Below, piece by piece: positions 52,912-61,483 of a stretch of DNA of 64,000 nt; positions within the stretch are counted from its first letter, which is position 1, and the number at the start of each line of letters is the position of its first letter. Below the pieces are notes generated by a model that saw only the letters and a program-made list of their open reading frames with translations, did no database searches and was not told where the DNA came from. This stretch comes from Pseudomonas entomophila. GTDB lineage: Bacteria > Pseudomonadota > Gammaproteobacteria > Pseudomonadales > Pseudomonadaceae. The stretch spans positions 3,740,001-3,804,000 of the forward strand of contig NZ_CP070982.1 of the NCBI RefSeq assembly GCF_018417595.1. The letters run 5' to 3'. The position numbers and the translations under genes were made by a program.

Positions 52912-55065
52912 TCATATGAGGTCAAGCGGGTCGTCGAGGCTGGCGAACAGCTCGTCGAACGTCACCACGTTGATGTCCTGTTCCTTGGGCGCCATGGCCA
53001 ACGGCGCGGCCTGGGTGCTGGCGGCGTGGGCCTGCCAGCGCTCCAGGGCCTCGGCCAGTTGCGGCTGGCCGGCGAGGCTGCCGTAGACGTCGGCTTCGCT
53101 GACCGGAGCGCGGCGCAGGCTGGCCAGCCGCTCGCGGGTAGCCTGCAGGCGTTCCAGTTCTTTTTCGATGGCGGTCAGGCTGGGCTCGCGGGAACGCGGG
53201 TAGTAGTCGCCTCGGCTTAGCCGGGAGCGGCGCTCGCGCAGTTGCTGGCTGATCGATGCCAATGCTGTGTCCACCGCCTCCAGTTCCCGCACGGTCACCG
53301 CTGGCGTGCGGTTGGCCAGCGCCTGCTGGTGACGGCGCAGCATGGCCCAGCAGGCCGGGATGTAGCTGGACACCATGAAATGATCCGCCAGGCTGACCGA
53401 CCGGTGCTGCGGCAGGCCATCGACCTTTTCCAGGTAGTAGTTGCAGGCGGGCTGGGCGGTGATGGTGGTACAGCCCGGGCGCCAGAGAATGGCCGAGGAT
53501 TCCTGGTTGCTGAGCTGGATCGGCATGAAATGCTGCAGCTCGCCATGGTGCCCGTAGGGCTCGCCGTCCTGGTTGACCAGGCCTGTTCGCATGACCATGG
53601 CGCCAAGCGGGAAGTTGATACTCGCCAGGACGGCGCCTGTGGCGATCACCTCGTAACGGGTGTTCATCCACGGCAGTGGCAGGTTGGGGACCATGTCGTC
53701 ATTGTTGACGATGCGGTGGTGGCGCAGGTTGGCGGCGCTGGCGAGGAACGTGCTGTCGCCGGCTCGGGGGGCGCCGTAGGTGTAGAGCTGGAGGGGATAA
53801 CTCCTATCGATGGCACGTAGCATTTGGGCCAGCGGTAATGCTATCGCGCCACCGAGGCTGTGGCCGCAGATGATGAGTTTCTGGGATTGATAAAACTTAT
53901 CCATATAGTTTGTAACTAACCGAACAGCACGCTTTGCGGCAAGATAGAAGCCACGATGAACCTTACCATGCCCCTCTTCGAATGGGACCTGTAATGCGTC
54001 CACGTCACGCATTAGATCCGGGATCTTTTCGCTCGTGCCACGAATAGCAATGATCATCACATCGGCATTGTGGGTTATGAATGCCTGAGTATCCGTTGTG
54101 TCAGGAAGCCCTCTATCATCCAGGAAGTGAAGGCTGCTTGGATTTTCCTGATCGTCACCTAGCGCGGGGTTGTTCTGCTCATACAGTTCTGGATCGAATG
54201 GCACAATTTCCCATCGCTGGGAATAAGGCACATCTTCGTAGAGTGGGAAGTACTCTGTCTGTTGTTTCGTGTCTACGCGCCAGATCTCCTTCCCTTTGGC
54301 CAGAGCGTCGCCAAACCAGTTTCCGACGGTGGGGACATGAGGAAAATTGACCGATTGGGCTTTGACTGGATGACCCGGAGGTTCCTGCCCGAACGGGGTG
54401 TAGCTGAGCGTGGCCATCAATGCCAACTGATAGAGGTTCAGCGCGCAAAACTCCGGATCCATTGACAGGACAGGCCGCAGCGCTCGTAGCGGGCGAACTT
54501 CCAATACCGTGTGCTTGCCGAACATGAGCCCGACACCCCATTCGCAATGCTTGCCCATGATTCGTCGAATACCCAGATCCGAAGGAAAGTCACTCAAGGA
54601 CCTAGGCGGAAGGTGGCAGATGTGGCAGACAAGCTCGCTAACTTCGACTTGATAAAACTCGTCAGCGCTAACGGCTGCGGGATTTGACTGTGTTCTTCTA
54701 CCGTCGCGATTCTGGAAATGCGTTTGCTCAGCACGAACTTGAATATCGGTAATCTTCAGCGGGTAATGGTCTCGTGTCTGCAATCGTTCATAGCTCACAT
54801 CCGCCCCGGTATATTCGCTCGCAAAGCGCAACGACACAGGCCCACGGCAATGATTTAGAACCTCACCTTTACCATCCGTGTCAAGGGCTCCCTTGTAGGT
54901 TGTGCCATCCATATCCACCACTTCATAAAAGGCACCTGCATAGGGGGCCCCATGACCTTGCTCGTCTACCAATTGAAAGCTCGTTGAGACGCCGCGCACA
55001 GGACAGACAAGCATAATATTGTTGAGCGGATGATTAATTTCCTTGAAAAACTCATTATGACCCAT
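52912..55065 (-). CDS. class-3 lipase-domain T6SS effector (phospholipase candidate)
   Basis: 717 residues, no signal peptide. The N-terminal ~120 residues are a beta-rich delivery-type domain (VCPVRGVSTSFQLVDEQGHGAPYAGAFYEV). The central alpha/beta-hydrolase has the nucleophile elbow LIICGHSLGGAIALPLA (~395), an acidic residue in NNDDMVPNLP and probable His in YGHHGELQHF. A helical C-terminal tail follows. It lies last in a vgrG-DUF4123-lipoprotein-lipase block, the standard context for T6SS lipase effectors of the Tle type. Its Shine-Dalgarno GAGGAG is formed by the last codons of the upstream immunity gene. Confidence 0.9.
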   Translation of the reverse strand: MGHNEFFKEINHPLNNIMLVCPVRGVSTSFQLVDEQGHGAPYAGAFYEVVDMDGTTYKGALDTDGKGEVLNHCRGPVSLRFASEYTGADVSYERLQTRDHYPLKITDIQVRAEQTHFQNRDGRRTQSNPAAVSADEFYQVEVSELVCHICHLPPRSLSDFPSDLGIRRIMGKHCEWGVGLMFGKHTVLEVRPLRALRPVLSMDPEFCALNLYQLALMATLSYTPFGQEPPGHPVKAQSVNFPHVPTVGNWFGDALAKGKEIWRVDTKQQTEYFPLYEDVPYSQRWEIVPFDPELYEQNNPALGDDQENPSSLHFLDDRGLPDTTDTQAFITHNADVMIIAIRGTSEKIPDLMRDVDALQVPFEEGHGKVHRGFYLAAKRAVRLVTNYMDKFYQSQKLIICGHSLGGAIALPLAQMLRAIDRSYPLQLYTYGAPRAGDSTFLASAANLRHHRIVNNDDMVPNLPLPWMNTRYEVIATGAVLASINFPLGAMVMRTGLVNQDGEPYGHHGELQHFMPIQLSNQESSAILWRPGCTTITAQPACNYYLEKVDGLPQHRSVSLADHFMVSSYIPACWAMLRRHQQALANRTPAVTVRELEAVDTALASISQQLRERRSRLSRGDYYPRSREPSLTAIEKELERLQATRERLASLRRAPVSEADVYGSLAGQPQLAEALERWQAHAASTQAAPLAMAPKEQDINVVTFDELFASLDDPLDLI

Positions 55066-55071
55066 AACGCT

Positions 55072-55845
55072 TCACTCCTCGCAACTTGGATATAAATTGC
55101 AGATTCGCCCATCTGGCATCTTGAAATCGATAAAATCCGAGTAATTCCCTCGACAGTATCCATACAGATCATCCACCCCCTTCCCTAGGCATCGTTTCCA
55201 GCCCCTTGGAAATTTCACCCAGGTGTCTTTGAAATATGGCCTCTCGCTCTCAACGACACGAATATTCATTCGTATTGTTTTTCCCGGCAACTGGTCGACC
55301 AAGTAGGCACCAAACGGATTCCCGACAAACTTCTCCCCACGCTCTTTATCTTTTTTACAGAGGAGAACCTTCCTTATGTATCGCTCCTTCCCCATCGTTC
55401 GAAATAACCACTGACACTCACCATAAAACGTATCTCCATCACCAGCACTCATAACACGCCTATATTTTTCATCAAGCTCTGCATATACCCCAATGCCCGC
55501 CCTATTCTCCGACGCTTGATGAAAGGCATCTCCATAGATTCCAATAATTCGGATTTTTATACTACTTACAACCACACTACACCCATCGACAACCTTGCGA
55601 ATCACGATAGTAGAAGTTGGTTCATACTCCTTATCCCACTCTCGATTGAAGTGCTGTACGGCCCTCCCCCAATCAGCTAGCACGCATTTCGCACCAGGCT
55701 CTGGCTCATAGTGCGCAACCGCCGCATACACAAAGTTCGATGGCAGCTCTCCCACCAACTTGAACGTATTCGGCGGCTCTTCCGCACATCCCACCAATGA
55801 AGCCAGCCCCAACATCACCAGACACTTCAAGAACGTCCCATTCAT
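55072..55845 (-). CDS. lipoprotein, probable immunity protein of the T6SS lipase
   Basis: A 257-residue protein with a lipoprotein signal (MNGTFLKCLVMLGLASLVGC; lipobox LVGC). The ATG at 55845 has GGAGAAAG upstream. The mature part is rich in Lys, Tyr and Cys, with no family I recognise. GC is clearly lower than in vgrG. Immunity proteins of periplasm-acting T6SS lipases are often lipoproteins encoded next to the effector, which is the basis for this call. Confidence 0.82.
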   Translation of the reverse strand: MNGTFLKCLVMLGLASLVGCAEEPPNTFKLVGELPSNFVYAAVAHYEPEPGAKCVLADWGRAVQHFNREWDKEYEPTSTIVIRKVVDGCSVVVSSIKIRIIGIYGDAFHQASENRAGIGVYAELDEKYRRVMSAGDGDTFYGECQWLFRTMGKERYIRKVLLCKKDKERGEKFVGNPFGAYLVDQLPGKTIRMNIRVVESERPYFKDTWVKFPRGWKRCLGKGVDDLYGYCRGNYSDFIDFKMPDGRICNLYPSCEE

Positions 55846-55861
55846 CTTTCTTTCTCCCTGT

Positions 55862-56680
55862 TCAAAACACCGTACGAAGTCGCAACCGCTCCAGGTGCGC
55901 CTGTGGACTTTCATCAACCAACGGTGCACACTCCCGCGGCACTTCGTACCCCGGCGAGCGCAGGCTCAACATCAGCAGGAACTCGATCTCCTCCCCTGTA
56001 TGCCAACCCCAGGCACGGGCCTGGCGCAGTTGGCGTTGCAACCACTCAAGGGGCATCTGGTTCCGGGATAGGGTGCGGTAGGCGTCCAAATGCAGGCCGG
56101 AAAGATAGCGATGGGCATTGGCCAAGGCGACCCCATTGCCTTCGACTTCGGCCGGAGTCGGTAACCAGACCGGAACGGGCGGTACGGGGTAGGCACGGGG
56201 CGCCGGGTTATCCACCACCCGCCAGGCCGTGGCCTGCCAGTAGCACACGCTGATGGCCTCGCCGAGCCAGGCGGCCCTGCGATCCGCGACCGCCATCGCC
56301 CGCGCCAGTACACGGTTGTCATGGAACCGGTACAGCGCCCGCTGCGGCCGCTGGCCCAGCAGCAACCGTGCACGCCAATGCTCGACCCAGTCCGGCAAGG
56401 CGCCGGGCGCCAAGCTGGCCAGCCACCCCCAGTTGCCTTGCGGCGCCTCGAACAAGCCCTGCAGCAACTGCACTTCGCCCTCACCGATCAGAAAACAGGC
56501 CGGCCCTTGCGCCGCGAGATGGGCGACTTCGGTCTGCTGGTACAGCGCGCACCAGCGCTCGGAGCCCAGGCGGGCCATCAGGGCCTGGCGGGCATCGGAG
56601 CCGGCGTCGAGCATCAGCACGATGTCACGGCCGCAAGCGCGCTCGCGTGCCATCCATTGCCACGGGGTTAACTCGCTCAT
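55862..56680 (-). CDS. DUF4123 adaptor (Tap/TEC) for T6SS effector loading
   Basis: 272 residues, soluble. The DUF4123 pattern is visible: MLDAGSDARQALMARLGSERWCALYQQT, GPACFLIGEGEVQLLQGLF, WGWLASLAPGALPDWVEHWRARL, LYRFHDNRVLARAM. These chaperones load effectors onto the VgrG tip. The ATG at 56680 overlaps the vgrG stop (ATGA). A C-terminal helical part ends about 17 bp before the immunity gene. Confidence 0.93.
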   Translation of the reverse strand: MSELTPWQWMARERACGRDIVLMLDAGSDARQALMARLGSERWCALYQQTEVAHLAAQGPACFLIGEGEVQLLQGLFEAPQGNWGWLASLAPGALPDWVEHWRARLLLGQRPQRALYRFHDNRVLARAMAVADRRAAWLGEAISVCYWQATAWRVVDNPAPRAYPVPPVPVWLPTPAEVEGNGVALANAHRYLSGLHLDAYRTLSRNQMPLEWLQRQLRQARAWGWHTGEEIEFLLMLSLRSPGYEVPRECAPLVDESPQAHLERLRLRTVF

Positions 56681-58728
56681 ACCGCACCTCCCAAAGGCGT
56701 GTCGCAACAACTGTCACAGACCGGACACAGCGCGCTGTCGAGCGCCTGACTCCCCGCCCACAACGCCCACTGCACCGGCCCCGCCGTCACGGGCAGCGGC
56801 AATGCATCGGGCAGCTCCTGGCCGTCGCCCGGCAGCAGGGGCTGCGCCGGGACGCTGGCCGCCGGCGCCCCGCCGATCTGGATCGGGCTGCTGCAGAAGA
56901 TGCCCGCACCATTGATCACCAGGTGCTGCCCACCAACCTTGAGGGTGATGCTGGCACCGCCCTCCACCACCACCTCGCCGTCCGCCGACACCTGCACCTG
57001 ACGCCCGGCATGCTGCACCAGCACCGTGCCCACACGGGTCTGGCTGCCCTGCTCCACCACCAGGTGGTCGCTGGCCCGCACCAGCACCTGCCGATGCCCA
57101 CCGACGGTGCGCTGCTCCTCGGCCTCCAGGGTGACCCGGCTGGCCCCTTTCACCCGCACCTCGCGCCGGCCGCCGATCGCCTCGTGGCTGTCGTTGCCCA
57201 CCTGCCGCTCGTAGTCGCGCTGGGCGCGCAGGTACAGCAACTCCTGCCCCGCACGGTCCTCCATGACCAGCTCGTTGTAGCCCCCGCCGCCACCCAGGCT
57301 GCGGCTGCGCAACACCGTGCGACTGCGGTATTCGGGCAAGGCATAGGGTGGCGGGTGCAGGCTGTCGGGCAGGCAGCCGCTGACCACGGGCTGGTCGGGG
57401 TCGTTGTCGAGGAAGCTGACCACCACCGCCATGCCCACCCGGGGCAGCGTGACCGCGCCGTACCGGTCGCCGGACCAGCTGGACAGCACCCGCAACCAGC
57501 AACTGGTGTGTGCGTCGCCGCGGCCTTCGCGGTCCCAGTGGAACTGCACCTTGACCCTGCCCAGGGCGTCGCAATACACCTCCTCGCCGGGCGGGCCGGT
57601 AACCCTGGCCACCTGGCAGCCGGGCACCTGCGGCCTGGGCCGGCTCAGCGGCGGGCGGAACAGCACGTCCCAGGGGATGGCGTCGAAGGTGTTGCTGTAG
57701 CGCGTCTGCGCGTCGGCTGTGGCGTGCTCCTCGAGCACCTGGGGCTGGTGGCCCTCGTGGTGGACGTGGGTGAGCAGCCACAGGTCGTTCCAGGCCTCGC
57801 GGGGATGGTCGGTCAGTTGCAGCAGGTGGCCGCTGAGCAGAAACGCCGCGTCGCTGGCCCCTTCGGCCAGGCAATGGTTGAAGCGACAGCGCTGCAACGC
57901 GCGCTTGCTCAGCGATGCGCCCCGCTGCTGGTCGAGGGTCTGGCGCAAGCCGCCGGGGTAGGCGTAGTGCTCCAGGGGCAGCACCTGGGCCTCGCCGGTG
58001 CTGCTCGGGTAGGCCAGTGGCAGCGCGGCCTTGCGAAAGTCGTGGTCACGCAGCTCCACCTGGTTGACCGCGGTGCGCACGCTCACGCCGAACTGGCTGA
58101 CCACCTGGGTGTCGGCCCGCAGGCCGGTGGGGGGATGAAAGCCCAGGGCGCGCCCGAGGCGGGGGAAGTGTGACTGGTGGTCGGCGAACACCACGCCGTG
58201 GCCCTGGCGTGAATGCGTGAAGTGGTAGTGGATACCGTCTTCCTGGCACAGCCGTTCGATGAACGCCAGGTCGCTCTCGCCGTACTGCACGCAGTATTCG
58301 CGCGGTGGGTAGGGTTCTTCGAGGAGGAAGCGGTAGCTGTCACCCAGCAGCCCGTGCTCTTCGAGCACCTGGCCGATGATCTGCGCCACCGTGCGTTGCT
58401 GGAAGACCCGCTGGTTGGTGCGCAGGCCCAGCCGCGCCAAGCGTGGCTCCAGGCGGGCGTGGTAGTGCGTGAGGCGGTCGCCGATGACGCCCTGGCGAAA
58501 ACGGCTGATGACACCGTGGATACCGCAGTCCAGGCCATCGAAGGCGAGAAAGGCCGGTTGGTTGAGCATCCGCTCGAGCGGCAGGCGGGCATTTTCGCTG
58601 ACCAGTTCGAGCTCGAAGCGGAAGAGCCTGCTGATGTATTCGTCGCCGTCGAATTTCAGGACCTGAAGCTCAGGCTGGACTGCCGGTACGTGAAACCGCA
58701 GGCGGTCGGGGGGTAATGATTCGAACAT
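56677..58728 (-). CDS. vgrG: type VI secretion tip protein VgrG
   Basis: A 683-residue spike protein. It has the N-terminal gp27-like part (YISRLFRFELELVSENARLPLERMLNQPAFLAFDG, YCVQYGESDLAFIERLCQEDGIHYHF), the OB/gp5-like domain (VTGPPGEEVYCDALGRVKVQFHWDREGR, SCWLRVLSSWSGDRYGAVTLPRVGMAVVVSFLDNDPDQPVVSGCL) and a C-terminal beta-helix/DUF2345-like extension ending near residue 640. It is probably an orphan vgrG cargo island; no core T6SS genes are in the window. First gene of the four-gene block. Confidence 0.96.
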   Translation of the reverse strand: MFESLPPDRLRFHVPAVQPELQVLKFDGDEYISRLFRFELELVSENARLPLERMLNQPAFLAFDGLDCGIHGVISRFRQGVIGDRLTHYHARLEPRLARLGLRTNQRVFQQRTVAQIIGQVLEEHGLLGDSYRFLLEEPYPPREYCVQYGESDLAFIERLCQEDGIHYHFTHSRQGHGVVFADHQSHFPRLGRALGFHPPTGLRADTQVVSQFGVSVRTAVNQVELRDHDFRKAALPLAYPSSTGEAQVLPLEHYAYPGGLRQTLDQQRGASLSKRALQRCRFNHCLAEGASDAAFLLSGHLLQLTDHPREAWNDLWLLTHVHHEGHQPQVLEEHATADAQTRYSNTFDAIPWDVLFRPPLSRPRPQVPGCQVARVTGPPGEEVYCDALGRVKVQFHWDREGRGDAHTSCWLRVLSSWSGDRYGAVTLPRVGMAVVVSFLDNDPDQPVVSGCLPDSLHPPPYALPEYRSRTVLRSRSLGGGGGYNELVMEDRAGQELLYLRAQRDYERQVGNDSHEAIGGRREVRVKGASRVTLEAEEQRTVGGHRQVLVRASDHLVVEQGSQTRVGTVLVQHAGRQVQVSADGEVVVEGGASITLKVGGQHLVINGAGIFCSSPIQIGGAPAASVPAQPLLPGDGQELPDALPLPVTAGPVQWALWAGSQALDSALCPVCDSCCDTPLGGAV

Positions 58729-58990
58729 CCGTTGTCCCTGGTTGGGCCACCTTGGCCGGGGTGCAACATCGCCCCCTGCAAAGTGGGGAAAACCGCCAAG
58801 CTAGCCGAACTTCTCCACCAGATATGCAGGACCGATCCGAGCTCGCGTAGGAGCTTTCCTTGAAACGCGTAAGACGCTTATGAAGCCCCTGCTGCGCCAG
58901 CAACACCCAGCAAGCACCTCTCTGTTGCCCAATCCGCACAGCATCTGAAGAAAATCAATAAAACCCAACAATAACAATGAGTTATGAGAC

Positions 58991-59006
58991 TGGCACAGTC
59001 CCTGCT
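58991..59006 (+). promoter_or_regulatory. sigma-54 promoter of the first TonB receptor gene
   Basis: TGGCACA-GTCC-CTGCT: complete -24 element, one mismatch in the -12 element, exact spacing. It lies 42 bp before the ATG at 59048 in the 319-bp gap (58729-59047), which holds no gene. It links the receptor to the SfnR-type regulon. Confidence 0.8.
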
Positions 59007-59047
59007 CCAGCACTCCCCAACAACGTTTCAATATGGGGAGACTCCAC

Positions 59048-61288
59048 ATGCACCAACGCCATCCACTCGCCCGCCAGATCAGCCTCGCGCTGCTGCTCGG
59101 CAGCACCGCCAGCCACACCTTCGCCGCCGACGACAACAAGCCCGAGCCGGCCCTGGAGACCGTCACCGTCACCGCCCAGCACCGCGAACAGACGCTGCAG
59201 GAAGTGCCGGTTGCCGTATCGGCCATCAAGGGCACGCAACTGGTCGCCGACGGTGTGCGCGCGATGGGCGACATCACCACCTTCGTGCCCAACGCCTCGG
59301 CCAAGAACCCCGACGGCGACGGTCGCCCGCGCTGGTACATCCGCGGCCTGGGCACCGGCGACACCGGCGCGGCGACGGTCTACCCGGTGGGTATCTATGC
59401 CGACGACGTCTACCTCAACGCCCCGGTCGCCGGCGGCGGGCCGCTGTTCGACCTGGAGCGCATCGAGATCCTGCGCGGCCCGCAGGGCACCCTGTACGGC
59501 AAGAACACCACGGCCGGCGCGGTCAACGTGATCTCGAAGAAACCGACCTTCGACACCGACGGCTACGGCACGATCGGCTTCGGCAGCAAGAACGAACGCA
59601 TCCTCAACGGCGCCATCGGCGGCACCCTGGTGGACGAGAAACTGGCCGGCCGGGTGTCGCTGTATTCCGAAGAGCGCGATGGTTTCCAGAACAACGACTA
59701 CGACGGCAACAGCTATGGCGACGTGAACAAGAAGGCCGTGCGCGTACAGTTCCTCGCCCAGCTCAACCCCGACCTCGACGCCTTGCTGAAACTCCACAGC
59801 CGCCAGTTCAAGGGCGACGGCAGCAACGGTTCGTTGCCGGTGGGCCGCTACTACAACGTCGGCTACGAGCGCCCCAACGGCCGCGACATCTCGCTCAACG
59901 TCAACGAGGACTACCGCCTCGACCACGACGGCGCCTCGCTCACGTTCAACGGGTACCTGGGCGACTACACCCTGACCTCGATCAGCGCCTACGACTACAT
60001 CCGCAACCGCTCCACCACCGACGCCGACTACACACCCTACGAGGTCAACGGCGCCGCGATCACCGACAACAGCTACCGCCAATGGTCCCAGGAACTGCGC
60101 CTGGCCTCGCCGGAGGATCGCCCGCTGCACTGGCTGCTCGGTGCCCACTACTTCCATGAAGACCTCGACAGCGCCGCGCAGCGCATCGTCACCCCAGGCC
60201 CGACCCCCAACGGCACCGGCTCCAACCAGGTCGGCAGCACGGCCTACCGCGACCTGGGCTTTGACCACCGCACCGACAGCTACGCGCTGTTCGGCAACGT
60301 CACCTATGCGTTCACCGATGCCTTCAGCGTGACCGGCGGCCTGCGCTGGACCCAGGAGAAAAAGGACATCGACCTGGACCTGGTGCAACTGACCCGCGCC
60401 ACCGCCAACGGCCCGCTGATCCCCATCGCCGGCGCCGGCAGCAACGGCAACCGCCAGGAAGACAAGACCTGGGAAGCCTGGACCTACGACCTGACCCCGG
60501 AATACCGCATCAACGACAACCTGCGGGTGTTCTTCCGCTATGCCCATGGCTTTCGCTCCGGCGGCTTCAATACCGGACTGTCCACCAGCCTGGCGCAGTT
60601 GACCACAGTCGACCCGGAAGAGCTGGACGCCTACGAACTGGGGCTCAAGTCCGAGTGGTTCGACCGGCGCCTGACGGTCAACGCCAACGTCTTCTACTAC
60701 GACTACTCGGACATCCAGGTGAACCTGCTGACGGTCAACGACGGCGTGCTCACCACCGCCCTGACCAACGGCGCCAAGGGCAAGGTCAAGGGCGCGGAAC
60801 TGGAGATCGAAGGCCAGCCCACCGAGCGCTTGCACCTGCGCGCGGCGCTGTCGTTCCTCGACACCGAGTACACCGACTTCAAGAACACCAACCCGACCAC
60901 CGGCGTGGTGACCGGCGACTACAGCGGCAACCGCTTCGTGCGCTCGCCGCGCAATGTGGTGTCGCTGGGCGCCGACTACACCCTGCCGCTGGACGTGCCC
61001 GGGCGCGTGGTGGCCGGCGGTGACGTGAGTTTCCGCGACAAGGAGTACTTCCTCGCCGACCGCCAGGGCAGCGCCGACGCGACCCTCAGCCAGCCGCACT
61101 ACACCCTGGCCAACGCGCGTCTGAGCTGGTTCAGCGCCGACGACAAGCTCAGCATCACCGGCTTCGTCAACAACCTCACCGACCGCCGCTACCAGGTGCA
61201 TGGCCGGCCCAACGGCGGTGCCGGGCAGTACGTGATCACCTACGGCGATCCACGCACGGTCGGGTTGAGCGTCACCAGCCGGTTCTGA
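59048..61288 (+). CDS. TonB-dependent outer-membrane receptor (sigma-54 controlled)
   Basis: 746 residues: signal peptide (ISLALLLGSTASHTFAA), TonB box-like ETVTVTAQ, plug domain (LQEVPVAVSAIKGTQL, IRGLGTGDTGAATVYPVGIYADDVYL, IEILRGPQGTLYGKNTTAGAVNVISKKP) and a 22-strand barrel ending GLSVTSRF. The ATG at 59048 has GGGGAG 6 nt upstream and is preferred over 59033. By eye the whole protein has no Cys and only one Met besides the start, which fits expression under sulfur limitation. It probably imports a large organosulfur compound rather than iron, but this is inference. Confidence 0.93.
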   Translation: MHQRHPLARQISLALLLGSTASHTFAADDNKPEPALETVTVTAQHREQTLQEVPVAVSAIKGTQLVADGVRAMGDITTFVPNASAKNPDGDGRPRWYIRGLGTGDTGAATVYPVGIYADDVYLNAPVAGGGPLFDLERIEILRGPQGTLYGKNTTAGAVNVISKKPTFDTDGYGTIGFGSKNERILNGAIGGTLVDEKLAGRVSLYSEERDGFQNNDYDGNSYGDVNKKAVRVQFLAQLNPDLDALLKLHSRQFKGDGSNGSLPVGRYYNVGYERPNGRDISLNVNEDYRLDHDGASLTFNGYLGDYTLTSISAYDYIRNRSTTDADYTPYEVNGAAITDNSYRQWSQELRLASPEDRPLHWLLGAHYFHEDLDSAAQRIVTPGPTPNGTGSNQVGSTAYRDLGFDHRTDSYALFGNVTYAFTDAFSVTGGLRWTQEKKDIDLDLVQLTRATANGPLIPIAGAGSNGNRQEDKTWEAWTYDLTPEYRINDNLRVFFRYAHGFRSGGFNTGLSTSLAQLTTVDPEELDAYELGLKSEWFDRRLTVNANVFYYDYSDIQVNLLTVNDGVLTTALTNGAKGKVKGAELEIEGQPTERLHLRAALSFLDTEYTDFKNTNPTTGVVTGDYSGNRFVRSPRNVVSLGADYTLPLDVPGRVVAGGDVSFRDKEYFLADRQGSADATLSQPHYTLANARLSWFSADDKLSITGFVNNLTDRRYQVHGRPNGGAGQYVITYGDPRTVGLSVTSRF

Positions 61289-61306
61289 GTCGCCCTTTCG
61301 GGCCTC

Positions 61307-61444
61307 TTCGCGGGCAAGCCCGCGCCCACAGATATCGGCTCGACACCGTACTTGCAGGCGCCGGCCTTGCCGTGAAGTCAGCACAGCCGGACAGCCCCCA
61401 AGGTATTGGATACCAATCCCTGTGGGAGCGGGTTTACCCGCGAA
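61307..61444. repeat. inverted REP pair between the TonB receptors
   Basis: Arms at 61307-61331 and 61419-61444 (core GCGGGCAAGCCCGC / GAGCGGGTTTACCCGC) separated by ~87 bp, with several mismatches. It probably separates transcription of the two receptors. Confidence 0.85.
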
Positions 61445-61483
61445 AGAGCCCGTACAGACAGCACAATCATCAGCAGGTACCCC

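Noticed and set aside
61337..61352. possible sigma-54 promoter before the second TonB receptor (CGACACCGTACTTGCA)
   Set aside because: The essential GG of the -24 element is GA, and the site is 132 bp from the start codon; too weak to list.
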